Origin: an uncultured Parabacteroides sp.
GTDB lineage: Bacteria; Bacteroidota; Bacteroidia; Bacteroidales; Tannerellaceae
Reading direction: 5' to 3'
NCBI RefSeq assembly: GCF_947855115.1
Contig: NZ_CANTZW010000005.1
Coordinates: 1-64,000 of the forward strand
DNA: 64,000 nucleotides
Both the position numbers and the translations under genes were made by a program. Shown in pieces: positions 35,693 to 45,565 of this stretch (the first letter of the stretch is position 1; each line of letters opens with the position of its first letter). Under the pieces are notes generated by a model. It had not been told where the DNA came from. It made no database searches and saw only the letters and a list, made by a program, of their open reading frames with translations.

Positions 35693-36637
35693 TTATCCGT
35701 TACCTGGCGACCAGTCTGTGACGGAGACTTCTCGCAATTGTAACGACCTTCCGTTAAAGCTTAGCTTATATAAATATTTCTTGCCTTTTTCCCATTGGAT
35801 GTTGGCGGGGATGTTGAATTTATAGGTTTCTCCGTTGATCGTGAATAGAGCCTCTACTTCGCCGGTCTTGATCTTTCCGGAGGTAGGGATTACCATGAGT
35901 TGCATGGGATCACAGTATTTCTTGTTGATGAGGATGACCGGATTCGTCAAGGATAACGCCGTGAATGCAAAGGTACCGCGGGAGACAGTGCCGGTGATGT
36001 CGCCGGTCGTGATATCCAGTGTACCCTCGCTGGCTAAGGTTGTTCCTCCGGGCTTGTTTCCTACTTGAACAGCGCTTAATATAAAGGCTCCTGCCTTGTT
36101 TTTATCCAAGCTCAACTGGAAAGATATCAGTGATAGGGCATGATTCATGCGGAGTAATACGAGTGGCGAGGTGCTGTTGACCGCCCTTTGCCCGATCGCA
36201 TGGGTTCCATACATATAATCATAGGTCTCCTGTGCGTTTGGCGCTAGCTTGACAGGTATCTGCCTGACGTTAAGATTCCTGTCTTCTTGATAAGGATAAT
36301 ATGCGTATATCGTAGCTTCCTCGGAGCCGAGCATCACTTCCGGGTTTTGTTGCCACTGGATTTTTCCGTTTACCTTATAGGCTTTTGCGCTTACGTTTCG
36401 GTAACCGGATACATCATTGTATAAATCGCCGGTCGTACCAGACGTGATTTGCAGTCCGAGCATAGAGCCTTCTTTGAATTCTTGTATAAAATTCGTGGAT
36501 TTTGTAGTTAAGATACGAGTCGTTATTTGGAGTGGTTTCTCATTCCAACCGATATTCTCAAGACTTCCGAAGTCTTTGTCGCCGGAGCAACTCCAAAAGC
36601 TTAAAATCATACAGGTAAAGAGTACAGACTTTCTCAT
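35693..36637 (-). CDS. Fimbrillin-family lipoprotein
   Basis: This 314-residue protein has a lipoprotein signal (MRKSVLFTCMILSFWSC, Cys 17). The two-domain fimbrillin-like pattern is visible: an N-terminal domain with ATIYAYYPYQEDRN and YDYMYGTHAIGQ, the conserved LVLLRMNHALSLISFQLS segment, and a C-terminal domain ending YKFNIPANIQWEKGKKYLYKLSFN. This is typical of Mfa/FimA-like pilin or adhesin proteins of Bacteroidales, which are lipidated, cleaved by an Arg-specific protease and polymerised at the surface. Only one such gene is present, so a complete fimbrial operon is not evident. It diverges from an AraC-type regulator 205 bases away, which may control it. Confidence 0.8.
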   Translation of the reverse strand: MRKSVLFTCMILSFWSCSGDKDFGSLENIGWNEKPLQITTRILTTKSTNFIQEFKEGSMLGLQITSGTTGDLYNDVSGYRNVSAKAYKVNGKIQWQQNPEVMLGSEEATIYAYYPYQEDRNLNVRQIPVKLAPNAQETYDYMYGTHAIGQRAVNSTSPLVLLRMNHALSLISFQLSLDKNKAGAFILSAVQVGNKPGGTTLASEGTLDITTGDITGTVSRGTFAFTALSLTNPVILINKKYCDPMQLMVIPTSGKIKTGEVEALFTINGETYKFNIPANIQWEKGKKYLYKLSFNGRSLQLREVSVTDWSPGNG

Positions 36638-36802
36638 TATTTTATCTTATTTTTGTGTGAAACTTCTGGATGCAAATTTCAGGCGATTAAGGAGAAAAGG
36701 AGGAGCATACGGTCTAAAACATCGGTGAAATCGTACAAAATTAGATCGTTCAAATTATCTATGGTGTTCATATTGTTAACTGAGGAATCAAAAAGAACAT
36801 TT

Positions 36803-36809
36803 GGGGGGG
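36803..36809 (+). repeat. Seven-G homopolymer upstream of the AraC-type regulator
   Basis: A G7 tract lies 33 bases before the regulator ATG and 19 bases before its Shine-Dalgarno-like AGGAGG (36828-36833). Homopolymer G runs in regulatory DNA can change length by slippage. Here the tract lies in the divergent promoter region shared with the fimbrillin gene. Confidence 0.5.
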
Positions 36810-36842
36810 CGTATTGTTTAATAGATAGGAGGTAGTGTTATT

Positions 36843-37988
36843 ATGTTGGATAAGATTCAGTTTTTGTTGAGCTTACAGATATTGGGCTTTTGTGTTTTTG
36901 GCGGTGTTACCCTGTTGCTACGTGCCCGTGAAAATAGGGCAAAACAAATTTTAGGATGGAGTATGCTATTATGGGCGTTTTTAGCGGCGGTGCGAGTATC
37001 GGTTAACCTGTATGTAGAGAATTCGAAAGAGATATTCCATCCGGATGTGTTGATCATGGGATGTATCGTAGTAGCGACATTGGCTTGTTACGTGATAGAA
37101 GTGTTGCGCCCCTGTTATATGACCGCCCGTCGTTTTTTTATCTTTACCAGTCCGATATGGGTATTGGGGTTTTCATTTTTGATTTACCGGTTATCGGGTG
37201 GGGATATTCATCGTTATAACTTTCTGGGCGAGGTATTCGCTAGCGTGAATCTGGATGTGGCTATACGGCTTTTAATCTTGTTTTCCACGCTTCTGTACAT
37301 GGCCGTGCCTATTTATCTGGTATTGCGTTATAGCGAGGAGTTTAAGCTGTATTTAAGGGAGAATGTATCAGATCCGGAAGCTTATGATCTAGACTGGTTG
37401 AGAAAGATTATGATGATCCTTTCTTCCATGTATGTTTTTTATTTGGTATTGTTGTTTACGGATCGTGCTGTCTTGTACGTGATCGACAAGGCGTTCTTAT
37501 TGGTCTTGTGGTACTTTTTCTTTTATAAGGCCTTGTTCCTGAAAGTAATCCATTTGGATCATACTTTCGAGAGCGGTTGGGAATTGCCCGATCTGGAGGA
37601 GGATGCGGACGATGACCAAGGTAGCGAGGAACAGAAAGGTATCATACGGCAAAGATACGTAGAGGAGGTACAAGCCTGGTTCGAACGCGAGAAGCCTTAC
37701 CTACGGGAAGACTTACGCCTGACCGACTTACAGCGAATATTCCCGATGAGCCGCTCTTATCTTTCCCAATTGTTTAATAAAGAGCTAGGCTGTTCTTTCT
37801 CGGACTACGTAAATCGTTTCAGGGTAGAGGAGAGCAAACGTTTATTGGAAGCCGAACCCTTGGCCAGTATACAAGAGATAGCCGAACGCTCGGGCTTCCA
37901 TTCTATCAGTACCTTCCGTCGGGCGTTTATTAAGCAAACGGGAATTATCCCTTCCGAGTATAGACGGGAAGGATATGGATCAATCTAG
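36843..37988 (+). CDS. Membrane-anchored AraC-family transcriptional regulator
   Basis: The protein is 381 residues long. The first 240 residues contain about six transmembrane segments, and residues about 275-378 form an AraC/XylS double helix-turn-helix: [20 protein letters not shown], then [33 protein letters not shown]. An acidic linker (about 250-270) separates them. Such membrane-bound AraC proteins are thought to sense an envelope signal. An AGGAGG ribosome-binding site lies nine bases before the ATG, which is unusually strong for this phylum. The gene diverges from the fimbrillin gene and overlaps the convergent PD40 gene by nine bases. Confidence 0.88.
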   Translation: MLDKIQFLLSLQILGFCVFGGVTLLLRARENRAKQILGWSMLLWAFLAAVRVSVNLYVENSKEIFHPDVLIMGCIVVATLACYVIEVLRPCYMTARRFFIFTSPIWVLGFSFLIYRLSGGDIHRYNFLGEVFASVNLDVAIRLLILFSTLLYMAVPIYLVLRYSEEFKLYLRENVSDPEAYDLDWLRKIMMILSSMYVFYLVLLFTDRAVLYVIDKAFLLVLWYFFFYKALFLKVIHLDHTFESGWELPDLEEDADDDQGSEEQKGIIRQRYVEEVQAWFEREKPYLREDLRLTDLQRIFPMSRSYLSQLFNKELGCSFSDYVNRFRVEESKRLLEAEPLASIQEIAERSGFHSISTFRRAFIKQTGIIPSEYRREGYGSI

Positions 37989-38900
37989 CCGATAACTGAC
38001 GAAAGCAAATCGCTTGCTATCGGGTGCCCAAGAGTTTACGTTTATCGTTCCTTGCCCGCCGAATAGTTTGACTAAGGTCTTGGGCTCTCCGCCTGTGGCC
38101 GGCATAAGGCGTAATTCTACGTTTTTATTGGCGAGATGTTGCCCGGGTTCCAGGTCTCCTTTTGTATAGGTGATGAAAACTACCTGTTTTCCATCCGGGG
38201 AGATATGGGGGAACCAAGAGTTACGGGTCTCATCGAATGTCATTTGGGTTTGCTCGGAACCATCCGTTTTCATGCGCCAGATTTGCATAAGCCCGGTACG
38301 TACGGAGTTGAACCAAATATATTGTCCGCAAGGTGAATATTCAGGGCCATCATCTAGGCCATCGGCTGTCGTGAGGCGTTTTTCTTCTCCACCTAGGGCA
38401 GGAATGACATAGACATCGAAATTACCGTTTCTCTCGGCGCAGTAAGCGAGTTGTTTCCCGTCGGGGCTCCATCCGTGCAAATAGCTGGGACCGAGCGGGG
38501 TAATCAACCGAGGGATACCGCCTTCGAAAGGTAAGGTATAGATGCGCGATTTGCCATCCTCTTTCGTTCCGTTGCTAATCGCTATCTGTTTGCCGTCGGC
38601 AGAGATCACATGGTCGTTGTTGCAATGGGTCGCATAGTCGCTATTGATTAGTTGCGGCTCGCCTGGAGATTCCGGAGAGAGCTTATATAATTTTCCCCCG
38701 CTGTTATATACGAGCCAATTACCGTCGGGAGTCCAGTTTGGGGCTTCTATCAAAAAAGGAAACTCCTTGATCACGGAACGTTGTCCGGTCGTGATGTCCA
38801 TTACCTCTAAGATACTAGTGACGTTCTTTTGCTGGGCGTGGGTACAAAAAACGGTGATACACATACAGAGTACAGAATTGAGAAAATGCTTCATACACAT
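37980..38900 (-). CDS. Exported PD40/TolB-like beta-propeller protein
   Basis: This 306-residue protein has a signal peptide ([16 protein letters not shown]). About six WD40-like/PD40 blades carry the repeated 'SPDGKQ' turns: [68 protein letters not shown]. This TolB-like propeller usually binds proteins or small ligands in the periplasm. There is no N-terminal TolB domain and no Tol-Pal gene nearby, so a Tol role is unlikely. ATG 38894 is an alternative start. Two copies of ATATAGATTTA lie just upstream of the start. Confidence 0.8.
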   Translation of the reverse strand: MCMKHFLNSVLCMCITVFCTHAQQKNVTSILEVMDITTGQRSVIKEFPFLIEAPNWTPDGNWLVYNSGGKLYKLSPESPGEPQLINSDYATHCNNDHVISADGKQIAISNGTKEDGKSRIYTLPFEGGIPRLITPLGPSYLHGWSPDGKQLAYCAERNGNFDVYVIPALGGEEKRLTTADGLDDGPEYSPCGQYIWFNSVRTGLMQIWRMKTDGSEQTQMTFDETRNSWFPHISPDGKQVVFITYTKGDLEPGQHLANKNVELRLMPATGGEPKTLVKLFGGQGTINVNSWAPDSKRFAFVSYRLD

Positions 38901-38937
38901 ATAGATTTACATACATATATAGATTTAAAGGATACAA

Positions 38938-38979
38938 GAAACCGGATAAACTAACATAAAGTTAATGTTATCCGGTCTC
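38938..38979 (-). terminator. Hairpin downstream of ychF
   Basis: Arms 38938-38949 and 38968-38979 pair over 12 bp with one internal mismatch (GAnACCGGATAA). It lies 28 bases after the ychF stop and before the PD40 gene, which suits termination of ychF. The T-rich tail is short. Confidence 0.55.
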
Positions 38980-39006
38980 AAAGATATGATTTATTTCGAT
39001 TACTCC

Positions 39007-40110
39007 TTATACGTTAAAGCGGAAATGCATGATGTCTCCATCCTGTACGACATATTCCTTTCCTTCGACGCTCATCTTTCCGGCCTCTTTTACAGCCGCC
39101 TCGGAGCCGTAAGCGATATAGTCTTCATACTTGATTACCTCGGCACGGATAAATCCTTTTTCGAAATCCGTATGGATAACACCGGCGCATTGGGGAGCTT
39201 TCCAGCCTTTATGGAATGTCCACGCACGGCATTCGTCCGGTCCGGCGGTCAAGAAAGTTTGCAGATTCAGTAGTTTATAAGCCGATTTGATCAAACGGTT
39301 TACACCAGACTCTTCCAGCCCGATCTCTTGCAAGAACATCTGGCGTTCCTCATAGGTATCGAACTCGGCGATCTCGCTCTCGATCTTGGCGGCGACCACT
39401 AGTATCTGGGCATCCTCGTCTTTTACCGCCTCACGTACGGCATCCACGTATTTATTACCGTTTACGGCGCTAGCCTCATCCACGTTGCAAACATACATGA
39501 CAGGCTTGTTTGTGAGCAAGAACAAGTCGTGCGCGATGCGTTCCTCATCTTTCGTGTCGAAGGAGACGGTACGTGCGCTTTTTCCCTGCTCCAAAGCCTC
39601 TTTGTATTTACAAAGCACCTCGTAGGCGACTTTTGCTTGCTTGTCTCCTCCGGTTTGCGCTTGCTTCTGTACTTTGGCGATACGGCTGTCTATCGTTTCC
39701 AGGTCCTTGATCTGGAGCTCGTAGTCAATGATCTCCTTATCACGGACCGGGTCTACACGTCCATCCACGTGCACGATATTATCATCGTCGAAGCAGCGTA
39801 ATACGTGCAATATAGCGTCTGTCTCGCGGATATTGGCTAAGAACTTATTGCCTAATCCTTCCCCTTTGCTGGCTCCTTTCACCAATCCGGCGATATCCAC
39901 GATCTCCACGGTGGTAGGGATCACCCGTTGCGGATGTTCGATTTCCGCCAGTTTATTCAATCGTTCGTCCGGTACGGTGATCACGCCTACATTCGGCTCG
40001 ATCGTACAGAACGGGAAGTTCGCAGATTGTGCCTTTGCGTTCGATAAGCAATTGAAAAGGGTAGACTTTCCTACGTTCGGAAGTCCTACGATGCCACATT
40101 GTAATGCCAT
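39007..40110 (-). CDS. ychF: Obg-like ATPase YchF
   Basis: This 367-residue P-loop NTPase begins GIVGLPNVGKSTLFNCLS (G1). It has DIAGLVKGASKGEGLGNKFL (G3 and switch) and YVCNVDEAS in place of NKxD, which explains the ATP preference of this family. A coiled-coil insertion lies at about 130-190, and a C-terminal TGS domain (FHKGWKAPQCAGVIHTDFEKGF ... YVVQDGDIMHFRFNV) completes it. YchF binds ribosomes and affects stress and oxidative responses. It is monocistronic. Confidence 0.96.
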   Translation of the reverse strand: MALQCGIVGLPNVGKSTLFNCLSNAKAQSANFPFCTIEPNVGVITVPDERLNKLAEIEHPQRVIPTTVEIVDIAGLVKGASKGEGLGNKFLANIRETDAILHVLRCFDDDNIVHVDGRVDPVRDKEIIDYELQIKDLETIDSRIAKVQKQAQTGGDKQAKVAYEVLCKYKEALEQGKSARTVSFDTKDEERIAHDLFLLTNKPVMYVCNVDEASAVNGNKYVDAVREAVKDEDAQILVVAAKIESEIAEFDTYEERQMFLQEIGLEESGVNRLIKSAYKLLNLQTFLTAGPDECRAWTFHKGWKAPQCAGVIHTDFEKGFIRAEVIKYEDYIAYGSEAAVKEAGKMSVEGKEYVVQDGDIMHFRFNV

Positions 40111-40251
40111 AATATTATAGTATTTTTTATTATCAATCAGTTATATACTTACTTCAAGTATCTTGTTTTGAGTTCGCAAAGATAATCAATTTTAGGCTGA
40201 TACGGTTATTTTCTGCGCTTTCTCTTCGTGCTTAATCGGTCGATCCATCGA

Positions 40252-41292
40252 TTATTTGTTTAATAATCTTTTGACGAGTTTGTTCATCGGTTTCTCGAAA
40301 GAATAATAAGAGAGCAGGCTCAACAAGGTTATGATACAAAATAGAAGTGGGATCGAGACGTACCAATCTATATGGAAATCGCTTTCTTTTTGCCATTTAG
40401 CGTAAGAAAGCAACACGAAAAGATGAATCAGGTAAAAACTGTAACTGATCTCTCCGCCAATCACTAAGAAACGGTTAGATAATAATCTCGAGACCATACC
40501 CTTTTGCAAGGAAAAACTAATCAGGATACATGCGATGGGAAGCCAGTAATAACAGGAGTACCGGTATACTTTGGGGATTTCAGCGGCATAGAGGTAAAGG
40601 CCCAAAAATAATGCCATCGATACGATCTCGATGATACTTCCTTGGCAGAAGGTAATGTTTTTGCTCTTCAGGCGGTCGTATAATTGAAATAATAGCATGC
40701 CGGCTATAAAATCCGGGAGGCGGGTGATCGGGTTAACATACCAATATCCTTTTATGCTTTCCACAGGAGTGAAATACATACCGGCGACACATACTATCGC
40801 GCAGATCAGGAAAACGAGCAGTAATCTCCTGTAGTCTTTCGTGAGCGGTATGAGGAACGGGAAGCAAATATAGAAAAGCTGTTCGCAGCATAAACTCCAC
40901 GAAGGGCTGTTGAATGAGAAAAAATAATGGTCTTTAGGTATATAGGCGTTTGTCAAAGTGAGTGAGGCGAGGAAATGCTTACACCAGTCTATGGCTCCCG
41001 ACGCTATTACGTAATTTCCTAAAGCGGCGGCTACCAGCAAGGTCAGCCAGTGCAAGGGATAAATGCGGGCGACGCGCGCTACCCAAAAGCTGCGTTTGCT
41101 TATCTTATTCTCGGTGAGTCTTTTCTGGTAATTGTACGCTATAATAAAACCACTCAACATGAAGAAGAAACTGACTCCGACAAACCCTTCTTTGAAGAAA
41201 TGGATATCGAAGAAGTTATCTATAACATAACAGTGTGCCCCGAAGACCATCATGGCGAATATGAATCGCAAAGATGTTAAAGTGTTAATCAT
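40252..41292 (-). CDS. Acyltransferase family 3 membrane protein (OafA-like)
   Basis: This 346-residue protein has about ten transmembrane segments and the acyltransferase-3 marks: LRFIFAMMVFGAH at the N-terminus (with the catalytic-type His), EGFVGVSFFFMLSGFIIAYNY, RVARIYPLHW, and SFNSPSWSLCCEQLFYICFP. It has no SGNH domain. Such enzymes O-acetylate surface polysaccharides, lipid A or peptidoglycan from the inner membrane. The acceptor cannot be named; no surface-polysaccharide locus is adjacent. It appears to be monocistronic. Confidence 0.9.
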   Translation of the reverse strand: MINTLTSLRFIFAMMVFGAHCYVIDNFFDIHFFKEGFVGVSFFFMLSGFIIAYNYQKRLTENKISKRSFWVARVARIYPLHWLTLLVAAALGNYVIASGAIDWCKHFLASLTLTNAYIPKDHYFFSFNSPSWSLCCEQLFYICFPFLIPLTKDYRRLLLVFLICAIVCVAGMYFTPVESIKGYWYVNPITRLPDFIAGMLLFQLYDRLKSKNITFCQGSIIEIVSMALFLGLYLYAAEIPKVYRYSCYYWLPIACILISFSLQKGMVSRLLSNRFLVIGGEISYSFYLIHLFVLLSYAKWQKESDFHIDWYVSIPLLFCIITLLSLLSYYSFEKPMNKLVKRLLNK

Positions 41293-41454
41293 AATTTCGT
41301 TACATTAGGTCTGTAAATGTAGGAAATTAATATCGAAATATATACGAAAGTACCAGAAACAATCTTTGGCTATTGTTCTTTGTAATTGTGGGTGTACCAA
41401 AACAAAAATGATCTCTCCGAAAAGTTACGGATTATAATAACTACAAGACCTGAA

Positions 41455-41497
41455 AAGAGCCGTATCATTACTCAAAACAGAGTTTGATACGACTCTT
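41455..41497 (-). terminator. Terminator after the glycosidase gene
   Basis: Arms 41455-41467 and 41485-41497 pair over 13 bp; the single odd position is G-U in minus-strand RNA and C-A in plus-strand RNA. A short U-run follows on the minus side. It lies about 100 bases past the stop of the PUL glycosidase gene. The rest of the gap 41293-41595 shows nothing else I can identify. Confidence 0.7.
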
Positions 41498-41595
41498 CTT
41501 TTTGCCTTTAAGGATGTTCAAGTTTCAAATCAAAAGCCTATCCGGGCTAAAATTAAGTTTTGACACACCCGTAATTAACAACTACCTTGATCGAG

Positions 41596-43980
41596 CTACA
41601 TGAGTTCGATCGTATTCTTGGTACCGGTTAAGTCGATAAACCCGGAAGAAGCGGATATCTCCTTTCCGTTCACCTTGACAGACTTGCTGTTGGACGGTAC
41701 GGTAAAGCGAAGCTTCCATCCGTTTTCGGTACAAGAGATGACAAATGATTTTTGTTGTCCGGATTTTTGGTAATCGATGCTTAACCGGTTATCGCCTACC
41801 AATAAATTATCAAGTTTGGCATATCCCCAATCCTCCGGGATATCGGTCTTGATATTTATCTCTTTCTCATGAGCCATCGGGCTTACTCCGAATACGTAAT
41901 GTATTAATGGGATATTATAGCCGCAGACGTTCCAGGCTTGCACGAACATGCCGTAATCCGGAGAAACCTCATAAGTTGTTCCGGGGGTAGCGAAACTGAA
42001 ATTATTCAGGATTTGCCGGATGTATTTCCGGGCACTCTCAAACCCCCTGTATTGGCACTCCGCTATCGCCAGGTTGGATGTCGCCCCTTGCATGATCGCC
42101 TCGTTGTAGTTGAAATCACCGTTGAGGCGGTCGGCTACGGAGCATTCCTCCAAGGTGATATCATCCGGGCGTGCGATACCCGCCACGTAGATACCGAACT
42201 TATTCGTGAAGAAAGGTACCTCGTCCAGCATTTGGAGCGCCTTATCCCGGTCGGCTATGCCCTCCTTGACGGGGAGTAGGCAGGAGGCGTTATAGAATAC
42301 CGTATAGCCTTTTTCCTTATGTTCTCCTTTCGATATCCGCTCTTTCAAGGCTGTTAGTTTCTTCCGTGCCCATTCATTCCGGTTGGCGATCACTCGTTCC
42401 TCAAGGGCCATGTCGATCAATTGGACGGCTTTTCGCTTATCCGAGATAAAATCGGCGAAACGTTTCTCGGAAGGGCTCCACCAATCCTCGTTGATCTGCT
42501 GTTTCAACCGATCCGCTTTAGAGGCGAAATCTTTCGATAAATCCGGTTCGTTTAACACCGCTGCCGCCCGCGACATGACATCCAGGAATATCTGGGTATG
42601 GACGGCAACGTCTAGCATCTCGTCGTTCAGCCCTTTGATCTCCACGCCTCCTGGACCTTCCACGTATAAGTTATGGTTGGTATCGTGCTCCTGCAAGAAC
42701 TCCCATACCTTTTTCCCATGCTCGTAATAGGTTCTTAGGAAATCCATGTTCCCCGTCCATTTGAATATTTCCCAGGTGGCGATGATAAACTCTTGGGATT
42801 CTTCCATACGCCCTTTATCATAGACCGCCCCGTTGGTAGAGAACTCGTGGACGATACGCCCCGTATTATCATTGAACTTATCTGATACCTCCTTGATCAT
42901 TCTCATGGAATTGTAGAATAAGCCCGGATCGCGGGTCCCGACCAAGGCCTTGAACGTGATGGACTGGTCGTTGCTGAAGAACCAAGGATAATCCGGAAGC
43001 CCTGCACTCATGGCGTTTCCCAAACCGGGGACATCGCGAACCAGCCAGTCGCTATTGTATTTACCCCATTGATAAGCGGTCATAAGCAACGTGTCCGGTA
43101 TGGTTATAGCGGCGGTACGGTCGATCTCCTCATACCGTAGTTTCTTTTGGTTATACAGGTCTTTCAGGTTCTCTCGCGCTACCCGTAGGTTCTCTTGTAT
43201 CTCGGTCTCGTTTTTCATGGAGCCGGAGATAAAGAAGCGGATATTCCTTACCTCGTTGGGCGCGAGATTTAAACGGGGTGTATTAAGCCTGACAGAAATC
43301 CCTTGGCCTTGTACCGGGCTATTTCCCAGGTGATCGGCAGATAAGCTATCTTGATCGGAGGTAATACCCACGAGCCAGTTATTTAAGCTGTCTTTCGCGA
43401 AGGCGGTATTATGGGCCAGACCGGTATATTGATCCCTGGTATCTGTCATTCCGCTACGTTCGCCCAGCCATACCGGAGACAGGTCGGTATCGGCGGTAAA
43501 TGATAAGAGGATTTCTTTCGGCTTGTTCGTCTTGTTGCGGACTTGGTACTCTACGGCCAAGACCGGAAGGCTGTCTGGCACGAAATCCGTGCGTACGATA
43601 TCCAAGCCGGCATCCCCTTCGTATTTGAACTGGGTGGCTAGCGGGTACGTGATGAAAGAATCGCATTTATCCAGCGTGATAGACTTCTCCCCGTCTTGTA
43701 TGGATAGGGTAAAACCGTCCAGCAACTTGACCGGATGTTGCCATATGCCGCTCATCTCGCCGGGTACGTGGAAACCTGCCGGCGGGAAATTCCCGTACTG
43801 GTTGCCGATGGAATACAGGTTGTTTCCGGCGGTCACATACAAATAGTTCCCGTTCCCTTCTTTACCTTGGATATTCGGCAATTGACCGACCTCTTGCCCC
43901 AAGCTGAACGCTTGGGGGGCCTTAGGCGCGTTGCAACTAAGGAAAAGAGGTATACTCGCTAATAATATACATAATCTCAT
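41596..43980 (-). CDS. (alpha/alpha)6-barrel glycoside hydrolase lipoprotein (glycogen-debranching/GH63-like)
   Basis: This 794-residue protein has a lipobox (LASIPLFLSC, Cys 16). The N-terminal third is a strand-rich supersandwich. The catalytic half resembles six-hairpin glycosidases of the GH63/GH133/MGH1 type: AGLPDYPWFFSNDQSITFKAL (probable acid Asp), EESQEFIIATWEIFKWTG, and NGDFNYNEAIMQGATSNLAI near the end (probable base Glu). The substrate is likely an alpha-linked gluco- or manno-oligosaccharide, but this is an inference. It is the last gene of the SusC/SusD operon (40-base gap after SusD), so it probably trims the sugar that the pair imports. Confidence 0.75.
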   Translation of the reverse strand: MRLCILLASIPLFLSCNAPKAPQAFSLGQEVGQLPNIQGKEGNGNYLYVTAGNNLYSIGNQYGNFPPAGFHVPGEMSGIWQHPVKLLDGFTLSIQDGEKSITLDKCDSFITYPLATQFKYEGDAGLDIVRTDFVPDSLPVLAVEYQVRNKTNKPKEILLSFTADTDLSPVWLGERSGMTDTRDQYTGLAHNTAFAKDSLNNWLVGITSDQDSLSADHLGNSPVQGQGISVRLNTPRLNLAPNEVRNIRFFISGSMKNETEIQENLRVARENLKDLYNQKKLRYEEIDRTAAITIPDTLLMTAYQWGKYNSDWLVRDVPGLGNAMSAGLPDYPWFFSNDQSITFKALVGTRDPGLFYNSMRMIKEVSDKFNDNTGRIVHEFSTNGAVYDKGRMEESQEFIIATWEIFKWTGNMDFLRTYYEHGKKVWEFLQEHDTNHNLYVEGPGGVEIKGLNDEMLDVAVHTQIFLDVMSRAAAVLNEPDLSKDFASKADRLKQQINEDWWSPSEKRFADFISDKRKAVQLIDMALEERVIANRNEWARKKLTALKERISKGEHKEKGYTVFYNASCLLPVKEGIADRDKALQMLDEVPFFTNKFGIYVAGIARPDDITLEECSVADRLNGDFNYNEAIMQGATSNLAIAECQYRGFESARKYIRQILNNFSFATPGTTYEVSPDYGMFVQAWNVCGYNIPLIHYVFGVSPMAHEKEINIKTDIPEDWGYAKLDNLLVGDNRLSIDYQKSGQQKSFVISCTENGWKLRFTVPSNSKSVKVNGKEISASSGFIDLTGTKNTIELM

Positions 43981-44020
43981 GATCGAAGAATTAGAGTTAT
44001 TTAATTCGGTTCCCTGTGGT

Positions 44021-45544
44021 TTAATATCCCGGGTTCTGTTTCAACAGCGGGTTTAAAAGTAACGCGTTTGTCGGTATCGGTTGTAATATCCGGTCGTTAT
44101 TATTTTTCCACGGCATATCTTTGCCGAAATAATAGCGATATTTCTCGTTTACTTTCTCCAATAACCTACCGTGTCTCACCAAATCCTCGCGGCGATAACC
44201 CTCGTGATACAATTCCCAGCCCCTCTCGTCGAGAATGGCGTCGCGCATGGATGCCATGTCTAGGTTCGCGGGGAGATTCTCCAGGCCCGCACGGTTACGG
44301 ATTTTATCGACATAGGTTCTCGCTTCCTCCAGATGGCCTAATTCGTTCTCGGCTTCCGCGTAAGTTAGCATAACCTCGCCAAGGCGCAACGTAGGGACAT
44401 TCAGGGAGGCATCCTCGCCCAATGGAATGTTCGTTTGTACCTCCCATTTGAACGTAAGCACACGGCTCAGTTGCTCCTCTACGCTTTTGGGCTCCTCGGG
44501 AGTACCGTAAACCGGCGTTCCATCGCTTTTATAAACGATTCCGGATACGGCTATACCTTTACCGGTAGCAGGATTATAAGGTGCGATACGTTTGTCGTCC
44601 GGATCGAAAGTACGGAAGAAAGGTACGGCCATGCCATATCCGTTGGAAGCGGATACGCCGGTAATGCCAAGAGCGTCGCGAATGGAGGCCTCCAATACCA
44701 AGGCCACGTATTTGTTTCCATGGTTCGCCTCCGCTATATGATTGATAGCCAATATGACCTCATCGTTCTGGTTCTTGGAGAATATATCTTGGTAATCAAC
44801 CAGGCTGAAACCGCCCTTATCTATAATCTCTTTTGCGTAAGCGGAGGCTTTCTGCCAATCTTTCTTATTCAAGTAATAGCGGGCTAACGTGGCCTTGACC
44901 GCCCATGAGGTAGGGCGGCCATAGTCCGTAGAGGAGTAAGTTTCCGGTAATACCTTCTCTACGTCGGCCAGTTCCGTCTCGATGAAAGATTCCATTTCCT
45001 CTCGCGAAGCCCGTGCGATACCGTTCTTGATATCCTGGCTGCCGGTAACCAAGGGAACCGTACCGAATAAATGATACAATTTGTCGTACGAGAAAGCCCT
45101 CCAGAAACGAGCTTCCGCTACGTATCGGATTATTTCCGGTTCCGTGGATTCTCTATATTTGGTGATCACCTCGTTGCATTGCGTGATGAGGCTGTAGACG
45201 CTATTCCAGTTCGTTTCCGACATGGCGTGGCCGGCATCCATATTGAGGAAGTTCTGCGCGCCTCCCCATCCGGTCTCCGGCGTGCCGCCCCAGTTACAGA
45301 AAAACTCGTCGGAATAGGAGCTGACGTTCATCAGCCAGTTGTTTCCCCCGAAGTAACTGAAATATTGTACATATCCGTAAATCCCATTGGTCAATAAACG
45401 GGCGCCTTCGATATCGGAAAGGTTGCCGTCTCCGATCTGGCTGAACAGTTTTTCCTCTACCATGGTGTCGGAGCAGGAAGTAAAAGCGAGATTGCCGGCC
45501 AACAGGGCAAGCGCGATATATTTGATAGAATGTTTGCGTATCAT
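44021..45544 (-). CDS. SusD/RagB-like nutrient-binding lipoprotein
   Basis: This 507-residue lipoprotein (LLAGNLAFTSC, Cys 24) has the SusD-like N-terminal region (LFSQIGDGNLSDIEGARLLTN), TPR-like helices (VAEARFWRAFSYDKLYHLFG, a family hallmark) and the C-terminal domain LRLGEVMLTYAEAENELG with RNRAGL ... ERGWELYHEGYRREDLVRHG. It caps the SusC channel at the cell surface and binds the glycan ligand. It lies 21 bases after the SusC gene and 40 bases before the glycosidase gene, one operon. Confidence 0.93.
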   Translation of the reverse strand: MIRKHSIKYIALALLAGNLAFTSCSDTMVEEKLFSQIGDGNLSDIEGARLLTNGIYGYVQYFSYFGGNNWLMNVSSYSDEFFCNWGGTPETGWGGAQNFLNMDAGHAMSETNWNSVYSLITQCNEVITKYRESTEPEIIRYVAEARFWRAFSYDKLYHLFGTVPLVTGSQDIKNGIARASREEMESFIETELADVEKVLPETYSSTDYGRPTSWAVKATLARYYLNKKDWQKASAYAKEIIDKGGFSLVDYQDIFSKNQNDEVILAINHIAEANHGNKYVALVLEASIRDALGITGVSASNGYGMAVPFFRTFDPDDKRIAPYNPATGKGIAVSGIVYKSDGTPVYGTPEEPKSVEEQLSRVLTFKWEVQTNIPLGEDASLNVPTLRLGEVMLTYAEAENELGHLEEARTYVDKIRNRAGLENLPANLDMASMRDAILDERGWELYHEGYRREDLVRHGRLLEKVNEKYRYYFGKDMPWKNNNDRILQPIPTNALLLNPLLKQNPGY

Positions 45545-45565
45545 ATTGAATGTATGTTTTTGATG

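Noticed and set aside
36638..36842. Invertible fimbrial promoter
   Set aside because: No pair of inverted repeats flanks the promoter region and no invertase gene is nearby, so DNA inversion is not supported.
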